Assembly (NCBI GenBank): GCA_001579985.1
Contig: LRSR01004052.1
Span: 1-31,671 of the forward strand
DNA length: 31,671 bases
Direction of reading: 5' to 3'
DNA from: Hypsibius dujardini
Lineage: Eukaryota > Tardigrada > Eutardigrada > Parachela > Hypsibiidae
The notes under the pieces are model-generated. The model had not been told where the DNA came from. It ran no database searches and saw nothing but the letters and a program-made list of their open reading frames with translations. Made by a program: the position numbers and the translations under genes. Below are positions 11,051 through 20,300 of this stretch, piece by piece; position 1 is the first letter of the stretch, and each line of letters begins with the position of its first letter.

Positions 11051-11530
11051 ATGGCCGATTCGAAATGGGAGATTGACAAGATATGGCACGACTCCAAGTA
11101 CACACGTGGCAAAAATCTTGCACTAACCGAGTTGAACCGTTTGACTCGGACTGTGCATAAAGTTATGTGGGGAACGAGTTGTATGGCTTAACTCGTTTAG
11201 CCTAAAGTTTTTGTCACGTGTGTACATCCGCAAGAGAACAAACTTTTTGCTGGACAACCGGGAGATTATTCCAGCGATATGACATTCCGCGTCTGAACCG
11301 CCGGAAAGACGGTCTCCGTGGAGGATTTCACAGCGCACAAGTGAGGGCTCTTGCAAGTGGATTGCTATCTCTGTCTGCACTCTGCACTGTGTGGTGTTGT
11401 TTTTCTTCGGCGGGATGCGCGCACTTGGAATCCGCCTTTTTCACATCATGTTTCACGGAGATCCCCCGGAGGACGGAACTCTCATCCTTGTGCCTGACGT
11501 CGAACCGGACGCTTTTTGGATTCTTCTCAG
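11051..11530 (+). pseudogene. BTB/POZ domain gene, left copy, broken
   Basis: Plus-strand start ATG at 11051 gives MADSKWEIDKIWHDSKY, and then the frame is interrupted by a 120-bp inserted element. Reading resumes after it with RKRTNFLLDN. A 1-bp deletion follows (ATTCCAGC, against ATTCTCAGC in the right copy), and a TGA codon lies further on where the right arm reads the start of the BTB fold. The distal half reads LFHIMFHGDPPEDG and ILVPDVEPDAFWILLR, matching the BTB core of BTBD-type proteins (F-x-x-M-F-x-G, then D-V-E-P-x-A-F), and ends at a donor CTCAG|GTGTGG. BTB proteins usually act as dimeric adaptors for cullin-3 ubiquitin ligases. The lesions make this copy a pseudogene unless splicing avoids them. 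Confidence 0.75.
11098..11225. mobile_element. 120-bp MITE inside the left BTB exon
   Basis: The element spans 11102-11221 with terminal inverted repeats ACACGTGGCAAAAA / ACACGTGACAAAAA and a 4-bp flanking duplication GTAC (11098-11101 and 11222-11225). The right arm has the uninterrupted CAAGTACATCCGCAAG. A 4-bp duplication suggests a Sola- or Ginger-type mobiliser, which is inference only. Confidence 0.85.
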
Positions 11531-12964
11531 GTGTGGACACTTAATTTAATTTTGAGTGAGGTCGGGAGTAAGGGCGAAGTAAAGATGAGCCTGATTGATT
11601 CCGTATTGCCCGCTACGGTTGAGTGATTGATTGATCAATTGAGTGGGCTATTCACATCAATCGACCACATGTTGTGCAGCGCAAACGCCAATCGAATTCA
11701 CAATCGAATTATCTAAAGCGACTAGTCCGTTAGAATGGTCGTTTCTTTCTTTTATGTCTTCTTTTTTTACGGCGATGAATAACAGCTGTTCCGTCAGTCC
11801 TTCACGCAAATCGGTGATGTATTTTGTCACAGACTATCCGCTTCAATACTCTACTACAATACCAGGCCTTTGGTTGGTTGATTGATTGTTTGGCTATACT
11901 GTAGTACCAGTGGATATGTTGAGGAATAGAGGCATACCGGTATTTCCGAAGCCCAAATTTCATCATTTTTGTATTGACACTCAAACCTTTGACTTGATAC
12001 ATTAATAACACCCGATATCTCGTACAAACGTGTACTGTATTCCTCGAAATTTCAGGTGGGCGGCACGTGACAGCGAAGAGCAACTGAAGCATGGTCAGAG
12101 TATTCGCATCTCTGAGTGAGACGTTCTGGACTGCATTTGACTGCCGCTGATGGATGCGTCCGAAATTGCGGATGGGCCATCTGTCGGATCAAAAGCTCGA
12201 AATGCCCAGCTGACGGATATTGCAATTCTCGGATGCCAACCGCATGACGGAAAGCAGTCGGCATTACATGGTGATACGACTGTGCCCAGTTCGGAAAACC
12301 CAATGCAATCGAACTCTATAATCGCATCAATTCGATGAGGTTCATCTACAGATTTTCTGCGACTTGGCGCTGGAAAGCAGTCGGTTCTTTCTGAGCTCCT
12401 TCACAAACCCTTGTCGAGGGGAGAGATTTGCTGTGACATTTGGGGAGATGGTCTTCAGGCCCGGTTGCCGCAGCAGCAGCTGCACTGTGGGTGCACCACT
12501 GGGGGAGACTGCCCTTACGGAACGGGCCGTGGATAGATGGGCCGTGGATGGTGGCCCTGAGTGTCAACGAGGCCGACATCATGGAATTGCACATTCCTCA
12601 TTCAAACAAGAAATGTTTTCAGAATGGGACCATTTTTGGGAGGATAATTCGCGGGCATGACTGTGTGGATGTTTTTTATTCCCTCCGAGTTATGTGTGAG
12701 GAAAGTGCCTTATTTGTTTAACTTTTACGTCTGGGATCCTGCGACTCTTTTAACGGGAAAGCAGTACGAGGAACACGTCCCGGAATGGAACAGCTGACTT
12801 TCCCATCCCAATACCTAATGTGGGACAGCTGGATTTTCATTTTGCGAAATAATTGTTAATACTTTTATTCTCTTGGGGAATCCCGTCACAGATTTCTTCT
12901 TGGGTCTGTTGCTACTTGCACAGTACAAATAATTCTTGTACAAAATAATTGAAACACAAGAAAT
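11531..12964. other. Mostly unassigned; possible decayed immunoglobulin-like exon
   Basis: 11531-11600 still belongs to the duplicated arm. On the minus strand at about 12115-12330 one frame reads GTVVSPCNADCFPSC followed by a conserved-looking tryptophan, and a shifted frame reads NVSLRDANTLT. That combination resembles an Ig-like domain of invertebrate adhesion proteins with a frameshift. The match is weak. 12346-12600 is open on the minus strand but unrecognised, and nothing else is supported. Confidence 0.25.
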
Positions 12965-13534
12965 CTAGAAATCATCCGACCGTAGAATCGCCGTTTCTTC
13001 TTCACTATCATCATCATCTATTGGATCTTCCGCGTCGGCATTCACTGTAAATGAAAACGTCAACTTCCATCAGAATTGGAGCATCAGGACTGCTTGGTAA
13101 AACTCATGACTAACCATACCCATTTCATCGTCCTCGTTGAGTACTTGACCGTCCTCACCATCCGGGAGGAAGCGAATGTTTTCGCGCTTCGCCAACACAA
13201 TCGGCTCTTTTTCGCTCAACAACACCGTCTAAAATACCACAAATTATTCCTAATTCTATCCAAATGATAACGGCATAGGTGAGAGATTGGTTAGGAAACT
13301 TACCACGGGGGTTAACAGGCCAAGTTGCGCAGCTCGGGCGGAAATGGATACTTCGTTATCAGCATAAGAATGTTCAGAAGTAGCCAGTCGCATGTTGTGG
13401 ACGAAGTCATTCTCCCGTTCTTTCGCTCTAAAGAAAAGTCGCGTGAGGTGAGCTGAGATACCCACGAAAACAGGGAGGCAGCCAAACACATAGTATAACT
13501 GGCCTGGCAGATAGACAATCAGATAGACGAATGA

Positions 13535-13565
<31 letters not shown>

Positions 13566-14380
13566 GNNNNNNNNNNNNNNNNNNNNNNNNNNNNNNNNNN
13601 NNNNNNNNNNNNNNNNNNNNNNNNNNNNNNGACAGACAGACAGACAGACAGAGAGAAAGACAGACAGACAGAGAGAAAGACAGACAAACAGACAGACAGA
13701 GAGACAGACAGAGAGACAGAGAGAGAGAGACAGACAGACAGAGAGACAGAGAGACAGAGAGACAGAGACAGAGACAGAGACAGAGACAGAGACAGAGACA
13801 GAGACAGAGACAGAGACAGAGACAGAGACAGAGACAGAGAGACAGAGAGACAAACAGACAGACCATAGACTGACTAAACAGACAATCTAGGAGATAGACA
13901 ATCAGATACTCAAAAAAATTATACGGAAGCAGAATGCAGAAGCAATTCACTAACCTGACATTGGTAGATCCGAGGCGGGCTTCGGCTAGCTCTCACAACC
14001 TTACAGCGACATCTTTCGCTCTTAGCGCCGCACTCTTCGTACATCTATGAATCTAAACGTAGAAGAAACCCAACACTGAAACCATAGTAAACACACATCC
14101 CGCGCCCCGTTTGTCTTCTCACTGTGAGGGAAAAAGTAAAAAAAGGTGAAGCGTTAATCCACCAATCAACGTACGTAGCAGTCGATCAAGCGATTCGAAT
14201 CCATCAACTACGAAGTTAACCAAAGCCAATAAAGACGATAATCAATCAATCTACCAACTACGGCAACTGAAACAGCTGATCAACGAATGAAATTTTCGGC
14301 AGTTCCTTCCCATTCACCTGTCTGAATTTGAGAAAGCGGAGATACGTGTCCTCCGCTATGCTGACATATGAGCCGACCAT
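12965..14380 (-). CDS. Small five-exon gene with acidic C-terminus, family unknown, one in-frame TGA
   Basis: Minus-strand exons are 14380-14318 (MVGSYVSIAEDTYLRFLKFR), 14052-13955, 13427-13304 (KERENDFVHNMRLATSEHSY), 13228-13120 (TVLLSEKEPIVLAKRENIRF) and 13044-12965, ending IDDDDSEEETAILRSDDF and TAG. All have GT-AG borders and matching phases, for a product of about 158 residues. The ATG of exon 1 follows a TATAAATTTCG stretch and could be either the true start or an internal exon. Exon 2 has a TGA (13993-13995) between VAVRL and ELAEARLGSTNVR, both of which look like real coding sequence. The gene is therefore decaying, misassembled or read through; an arginine codon CGA would give TGA by one transition. 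The intron between exons 2 and 3 holds the CAGA array and the assembly gap. I do not recognise the family. Confidence 0.55.
13513..13863. repeat. (CAGA)n / (CAGAGA)n array with assembly gap
   Basis: Pure CAGA flanks a run of N at 13567-13630, then CAGAGA hexamers and a long CAGAGA block (about 13762-13845). The gap is in the middle of the repeat, so the true array length is unknown. Confidence 0.95.
13567..13630. other. Assembly gap (64 N)
   Basis: Run of 64 unresolved bases inside the CAGA array. A single unresolved base also occurs at 16436. Confidence 1.
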
Positions 14381-15040
14381 CTTACGAAATTTATACAGTT
14401 CGTTTGAAGGATAGATTGCATTTCAATTAAAAGAGAACAGAATCACGAATCAGATTTTCCCTGTATTTCCCTGCTGCTTTTCCCTGTATGGAGGTTGTTC
14501 AGATCGTTCAGTGGAACAGCGAATGTCTGGTGGTTCATTCTGTTCAGTGGCTGGTTGCCTGGCTGGCTCTTCAAATTTTACTTTGTTTGAATCGCTTCTG
14601 TCGCACATAGCAAGAAAGTATTACCAGAAGCCAGCCGTTGGCTATTTTCATTTTCCGTTCTTGCCTTCCTTCGATCATTCTCTTTCTACACTTCTCCTTG
14701 TATCTGTTTTTTTTTGGCTCTCTCCTACGGGTGAGGCGTAAGTGACTTCTATCCAGTTCCAGCTGGATTATTATTATAAGTTTAGAACTAGAATGCATTG
14801 GCTTTTGGGGAAAAATCCAACGAAAGTGATTTCTTTTAAATTTTGCAGGCAGAGACGCTCCAACGCGAAGAAGAAGGTAAGAAACGTTTATGCTTTGATT
14901 CAGGTAATCAAGAAGACATTGGGTTTTTCTACTGTCACTGTCGGCGGGGTGACTGTTTGCGTTGGGAATTTGCGGCGACCTACCTCCTCCTGGGTCAATT
15001 GATTGATTTATCTTTTGCTCTGCCGGGTGTATCGAAACTG
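14381..15040. other. No gene recognised
   Basis: Plus strand has a possible micro-exon at about 14849-14875 (acceptor TTTTGCAG, donor AAGAAG|GTAAG), too short to assign. Otherwise nothing is supported. Confidence 0.3.
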
Positions 15041-15214
15041 CGGAAGTTCCAATCTGGAAGTCCAATCTGGAAGTCCAATCTGGAAGTCCAATCTGGAAGT
15101 CCAATCTGGAAGTCCAATCTGGAAGTCCAATCTGGAAGTCCATCAATCAATCTGGAATCCCAATCTGGAAGTCCCAATCTGGAAGTCCAATCTGGAAGTC
15201 CAATCTGGAAGTCT
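15041..15214. repeat. 13-bp minisatellite
   Basis: About thirteen copies of TCTGGAAGTCCAA, with one short interruption (CATCAATCAATC) and a few variants containing an extra C. Because the unit is 13 bp, three units give a 13-residue peptide repeat, and frames on both strands stay open through the array. It is followed by a short palindromic segment (CTTCCAACTTGGAA). Confidence 0.95.
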
Positions 15215-15403
15215 CTCTTCCAACTTGGAACTGGAACTTCCAAGTTTCACCCTAGGGGGCGCTACTGCCTCCTGTTTTCGATATGGAATCTGAATCATTT
15301 TTTTCAGTTTTTCCTAAAATAAACATTACACTATTTTGTTGAAATATAATGTTCTCAATTTTTTTGAGATTTCATGTTATATTACGTATAGACTGAACAT
15401 AAT

Positions 15404-15700
15404 AATAAATTGGTTGATTGATTGGTTGATCTATTTATCGGCTGATTTATTGATTGGCTGAGGTATTTATTGGTTGATTGATCGATTGTTTCATGTATTT
15501 GTTGGTTGATTGATTGGTTGATCTATTTATCGGCTGATTGATTGATTGGCTGAGGTATTTATTGGTCGATTGATTGATTGTTTAATGTATTTGATGTATT
15601 TGTTGGTTGATTGATTGATTGATGTATTAACGGTTGATTGTTTGTTTTTCGGTCGATTGATTGATTGTTTAATGTATTTAATGTTGATTGATTGGTGATT
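15404..15700. repeat. (GATT)n-based array with a longer period
   Basis: GATTGATT runs alternate with TTTATCGG, TATTTATTGG and TATTTGTTGG blocks, giving a longer repeat of roughly 60 bp. The same blocks occur at 15995-16405 and 17096-17312, on both sides of the aminotransferase exon. A polyC run follows at about 15739-15749. Confidence 0.9.
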
Positions 15701-15786
15701 GCTGACTTTTTAGTGTTTTGTTGACACCCTACACACTCCCCCCCCCCCCGCGTCACATGCTCATAGTTTGTGTTGTGTGGAATTAG

Positions 15787-15972
15787 GATTTCGACGGCAA
15801 CGAGCTCACGCGCTGCATCGCTCAGCTCATCGACGCGGACCGCAGTTGGGTCCCGCAGAGTCCCGCCAGCAGCCTCTACGTCCGCCCCACATTCATCGGC
15901 ACGGAGGGCACTCTCGGTGTCACACGCTCCAAGGAAGCACTGCTGTACGTCATAACCGGCCCGGTCGGACCA
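15787..15972 (+). CDS. Branched-chain amino acid aminotransferase, single internal exon
   Basis: The exon is 186 nt (62 codons, phase 0 at both ends) between an acceptor GGAATTAG and a strong donor (CCA|GTAAGTAC). It reads FDGNELTRCIAQLIDADRSW, then SLYVRPTFIGTEGTLGV and ALLYVITGPVGP. This matches the segment of animal BCAT1/BCAT2 that runs from the W-x-P-region helix through the S-L-Y-I-R-P-x-x-I-G-T-E substrate-pocket strand to the L-S-P-V-G-P turn. BCAT is a PLP enzyme that swaps the amino group between leucine, isoleucine or valine and 2-oxoglutarate. The PLP lysine lies in a different exon. No other BCAT exon is visible in the window, so this is either part of a gene with very long introns, broken up by assembly, or an isolated duplicate. 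Confidence 0.85.
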
Positions 15973-15994
15973 GTAAGTACTGTGCTGGAATTGA

Positions 15995-16405
15995 TCGGTT
16001 GATTGGTTGACCTATTTATCGGTTCGTACATTTATTGATTGATTGGTTGATGTATTTATTGGTCAATTGATTGATTGATTAGTTGATATCTTTATCGGTT
16101 CATATATTTATAGGTTGGTGATTGATTGGTGTATTTATCGGTTTATGTATCTATTGACTGATTGATTGATTGGTCAATATCTTTATCTGTTCGTATATTT
16201 ATAGGTTAATTGATTGATTAGTTGATTTAAATATTGGTTGATGTATTTATCGGTTCATGTATCTATTGATTGATTGTTGTACTTATTGGTTGATCGATTG
16301 ATTGGTCAATGTCTGTATTTGTTCGTATATTTACAGATTGATTGATTGATTAGTTGATTTAAATATTGTTAGATTGATTAGTTGATGTCTTTATCGGTTA
16401 ATACA
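15995..16405. repeat. (GATT)n-based array, downstream copy
   Basis: Same composite units as the array upstream of the aminotransferase exon, including TTTATCGGTTCATATATTTATAGG-type blocks. It starts about 20 bp after the exon's donor. Confidence 0.9.
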
Positions 16406-16415
16406 TTTAGGAAAT

Positions 16416-17089
16416 CACTATAGTCCCACCCTTCCNCCCACCCTTTTCCCACCCTTTTCCCACCCTTTTCACACCCTTTTCACTATGGTCCCACCTTTTT
16501 AATTTTTTTAATCAAAATACAATAAAAAATTACTTTCAAGACGTTACCAGGACACTGAATATTCATAAAGTATATTACTGATTGATGGAATGAATGAATC
16601 CAAGAGCCAAACAATTTCCAATAGTTCAGTATCGAGACAAAATGAGTGAGAGTTGCAGCTCCGTCGCAAATCACGGAGACCGCTCAGATGACAATGAAGC
16701 TAGTTCCAACTCAGAACAGACAGGCTCACAAGAAGCGGAGCAGCTTAACCAACCAAAAGTATCGACAACGAAAGATCTCAAGAACCGGTATGCTTCATAT
16801 GCTGATTGAGAAACTAACTTTCTGCCATATCAGAAGGAGTCATTCCAGACTTTTGTACTAGACGACTCAGTGAGGTCGGAAGCCAGATATCGACTGAACC
16901 ATCATCAAGGCAGATATTTTGATCGATGCTAATGAAGCCGCCATAATTACAAAAAATCTTGTAACCGCTAAAACAATCCTTATTCAGTCTCGTGGTGTTC
17001 GATTTTATCTGTAATAAATCAAGAACAGCCATCCGTTCCATTATTCAACTTTATTTAAATTAAAAAACGACAAGGGTAGGACAATAGTG
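16416..17089. mobile_element. 674-bp element with CACTA-type ends
   Basis: The ends are CACTATAGTCCCACCCTT (16416) and its inverted partner CACTATTGTCCTACCCTT (reverse complement of 17072-17089), 16 of 18 matching. The element splits the GATT array. Ends beginning CACTA are typical of the EnSpm/CACTA group, but I could not find a convincing flanking duplication. It holds two convergent open frames separated by 4 bp: 16594-16809 plus (71 aa, serine/glutamate-rich, SESCSSVANHGDRSDDNEAS) and 16814-17041 minus (75 aa, with CNYGGFISIDQNICLDDGSV). Neither is recognised as a transposase. Confidence 0.6.
16423..16480 (-). other. Potential G-quadruplex run
   Basis: The plus strand repeats CCCACCCTTTT about four times, so the minus strand carries GGGTGGGAAAAGGGTGGG and more, with well over four G-triplets at loops of 1-4 nt. 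It lies at the left end of the CACTA-type element. One unresolved base is at 16436. Confidence 0.7.
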
Positions 17090-17095
17090 GTACCC

Positions 17096-17312
17096 ATACA
17101 TTTATGGGTTGATTGATTGGTCAATATCTATCGGTTCATGTATCTATTGATTGATTGGTTAATGTATCCATTGATTGATTGATTGATTAGTTGATGTCTT
17201 TATCGGTTCATATATTTATAGGTCGATTGATTAATGTACGTAAAGGTTGATCGATTGATTGGTCAATGTATATCGGCTCATGTTTCTATTGGTTGATTGA
17301 TTGGTCAACCAG
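17096..17312. repeat. (GATT)n-based array, third copy
   Basis: Continuation of the GATT composite array beyond the inserted CACTA-type element. It reaches to within about 30 bp of the first recognised exon of the eight-exon gene. Confidence 0.9.
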
Positions 17313-17339
17313 CCTAATATTTGTTTGCTGATTTTCCAG

Positions 17340-20300
17340 GGTTTGTGATCCTACCTTCATCATGCCGCTCAGCCCCATCAATGACAACGTTCCTCGTTTT
17401 TTGCAGAATATTAATTCGCGGTAGGTACCCCCGATTTTCCTAGATCGTTCACAGCCATCTTTGCCGAGATTGTATAATATCCTTCCTTGTTTGTCTAGTC
17501 CATCCGTCGCTTCGCCCATTGCGCCAGTTTCAGCGGAGCCTGTGGACTTCATAACGGACCCGGCTGCAATCGCCCGCATCCTGTCTCGACGCCTGAAGCG
17601 CGAGATTGTTCCACCTCTAGACATCCAGTTCAGCGACGGGTCTATTGTCATCGCGCGAGATATCACCTTCCAGGAGTACTGGGATATCGTTGGGATGGCT
17701 GAATTCGGAGATTTGCCCATCGAGTTGAGAGACACTCTCCTCACTATGAAGCAGGTACCCCGTTTTTTTAGCTTTTCTGCTGCATTTCCTTGCTTGTAGG
17801 GTGGCAAAATGGTGGCCTGCCGACCTGCTCGTTTGTCTGTCTGCTTGCCTGCCTGCCTGCCTGCCTACCGACCTGATCGTCTGTGTGTGTGTGCGCTTGT
17901 CTGTCTGTATATCCGTGTTTCTGTCCGGTTGCCAGAATATCCTGTCCCCTAACATGATTTTAAAAAATGACTCGCGGCAGAGTTGGACAAAAAACAATGG
18001 ACAATAATTTTTAATGTAGTCATTCAAAATCAATCAATGCCTTTTGATTAATTTGAAGAGTAATACTTGGAGCATATAGTGGAGTGTGCGGTCGTGGACG
18101 AAAATAGCGTTCTTCTTTTGCCTTGTGGCGGAGCAATTAGTGGTGTGGTGGGTGTTAAAGGCGGCTGGCGGAGAGCCCAGGGAACTCACGTCGTTGGTCG
18201 AAGAGAGCGAAAGATCCCTAACTGCTTAATGGTAATGTGAGCAGTTAATCAAGGCGAACCAGGCATGTTCAAGCCGTGTCTGTCTGTCTGTCCGCGTGTC
18301 CTGTCTCAGGCAGTCTTCGTTACGTATGAGGAGGAGGGGAGGGAGAAGATCTCTCACTCGATTGGTTTGCCGTTAGGGCAGGTCTTCGGATGCAGGGACC
18401 ATGTGAATGACGTGAGAAAGACGATGTCACGGTGTCACTTTGGTCTTTCGCAGTCTGCTATTTATTCCATACGGAAAACCAGAATTCATAACTCTTTGCA
18501 AGCGGGAGGGGGGACAAAGCAGGGATCCGAGAAACCAGGCGACGAACAGGCCGGCAGACAAGCCAACGAAAGAACAGAAAGCAGCAATAGCCAACAGTAG
18601 AAGTAAAGAAGGTACACTATGGGCAGGGGTAGGTTGGTAAGCAGGACGGCACACAGTCAGGCAAGAAGGCAGGCAGTCGGACAGACATATAAACAACCAA
18701 AGACAGACACAGACAGACAGACAGACAGACAGACAAGCAAGCAGACAAGCAGACAGACATGTTCAAGCCTTGTCTGTCTGTGCATGTCTCCTGTCTTGGG
18801 CAGTCTTCGTTACGTATGAGAGGGGGAGGAGGGAGGAGGTCTCTCACTCGATTGGTTTGCCGTTGGGGCAGGTCTTCGTATGTACGGACCATGTGAAGGA
18901 CGTGAGAAAGGCGATGTCACGGTGTCACTTTGGTCTTTCGCAGTCTGCTGCTTGCTCCGTACGGAAAGCCAGAATACATGACTCTTCGCAAACGGGAGGG
19001 GGAGGGACAAAGCAGGGATCCGAGAAACCAGGAGACGGAACAGGCAGGCAGGCAGGTAGACAGGCAGACGAAAGAACAGAAGGCAGTAATAAACAACAGT
19101 AGAAGTAAAAAAGGTACACTACGAGCAGAGGTGGGTTGGACGGCACACAGTCAGGCAAGAAGGCAGGCAGGCAGGCAGATAGGCAGACAAGCTGATTAGA
19201 CAAACAGACAGACAGGCAGGCACACATTCACACTCAGACAGATAGACAAACAGACAGAAGGTGGCCGGCAACACATGAAGAAGATGACATGCCTTTATTA
19301 TCATTTCCCGTGATGTGTGCTAGTATATATCCTGTGTGTCAGAGTGGGTGTCGCGTTTAACGAACCATCTGTTTATTACAATGTGCATGTGGAACTGACA
19401 AAAAACAATTAGCCCGTCCCTTGAAAGATTTAAATGTCAAGAAATTTTTTATTCGTTTGAGGACAGTGATTTTTTGACTCCTAATATTTCAGCGATAAAT
19501 CTCTTAACTCTTGATGGCGCAAATAAAAATCAAGAAAGATTCAAATCGATCGACTTGTTGATATTATTTTTATGACACTGAACTATTTTTTAAATATTTA
19601 AATTGGAAAAAAATTGGTGAGGAAATTAATTAAGGAAACTATTAATTAAAATCACTATTATAAAATCAGAATTAGCAAATTTAAAAAAAAGGGAAAACAT
19701 GTATTTAACTGACACAACTCTCCAGATGTTAAATATTTGCTTCTACTCGGATTTTGAAGGGATAATTATTTTCAGCCAAAAAGACGCAGTCAAAATAAGC
19801 TAAAACAACTGTTTCCTTATCAGTGTTATTTTCACAAAGAAATTAAAAAGTAGGTTTGCCGCTACACCACAATAAAGGTTCAAATCAGGCCACACATACC
19901 ACAATTAGGTCACAAATAAATGTTTCATAAACACAGGCGGCAACCGCACACAAACGGCAGACACAGAAGTCAGCAACCGGTCAACCTAGGACACACACCG
20001 CACACGTCGCACATCCAGCGTCAGTCACACACACACCGCACATCCGGCGTCAGTCACCCCACCTGCCCTCACGCTCCGGATCGGCCCATTGCGCCTGTGT
20101 CCGCGTCCTCGCTCAATCACCAGCGAACACCAACTAACAGCCCATTACAGCAGGCGAAATGCATATGTCTGCCTCAGACACAAACACAGGTCTTTAATAT
20201 TTGATCATTAATTGTGTTGCGTCTGAAACAAGATTTCTTCCACTGATTTTTTTTAACGAGTCTTTCGTGGAAAAAATTGTTTATGGAAATCTATCTGATT

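Larger units (their letters stand above)
3154..11600. repeat. Left arm of a diverged inverted duplication
   Basis: Blocks in this interval reappear in reverse complement and in mirrored order at 25663-28640. The approximate pairs are 3105-3262 with 28483-28640, 6030-6109 with 28404-28483, 6495-6584 with 28232-28322, 6965-7345 with 27779-28205, 7400-7830 with 27307-27740, 8590-9460 with 26330-27235, and 10997-11600 with 25663-26330. The matches include introns and flanking repeats, so it is a DNA-level duplication and not retroposition. The left arm is the longer and better-preserved one, apart from two transposon insertions. Confidence 0.9.

Noticed and set aside
11328-11540. Minus-strand frame conserved between arms (STPEKNPKS...)
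   Set aside because: It is the antisense shadow of the BTB core exon, which has the known VPDVEPDAF motif on the other strand.
13256-13950. Long minus-strand frames running across the N gap
   Set aside because: They depend on CAGA repeats and unresolved bases; only the part that matches the spliced small gene is supported.
14995-15322. Tandem peptide-repeat protein (LEVQSGSPIWKS)
   Set aside because: Direct translation of the 13-bp minisatellite; equivalent repeats appear on the opposite strand.
15404-17312. CRISPR-like repeat and spacer array in the GATT-rich segments
   Set aside because: Units are short, degenerate and directly adjoining, without unique spacers of constant length, and the context is eukaryotic introns.
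15787-17420. Joining the aminotransferase exon directly to the eight-exon gene
   Set aside because: The BCAT exon ends in phase 0 whereas the next exon begins with the last base of a codon, and the downstream protein does not resemble the rest of BCAT.
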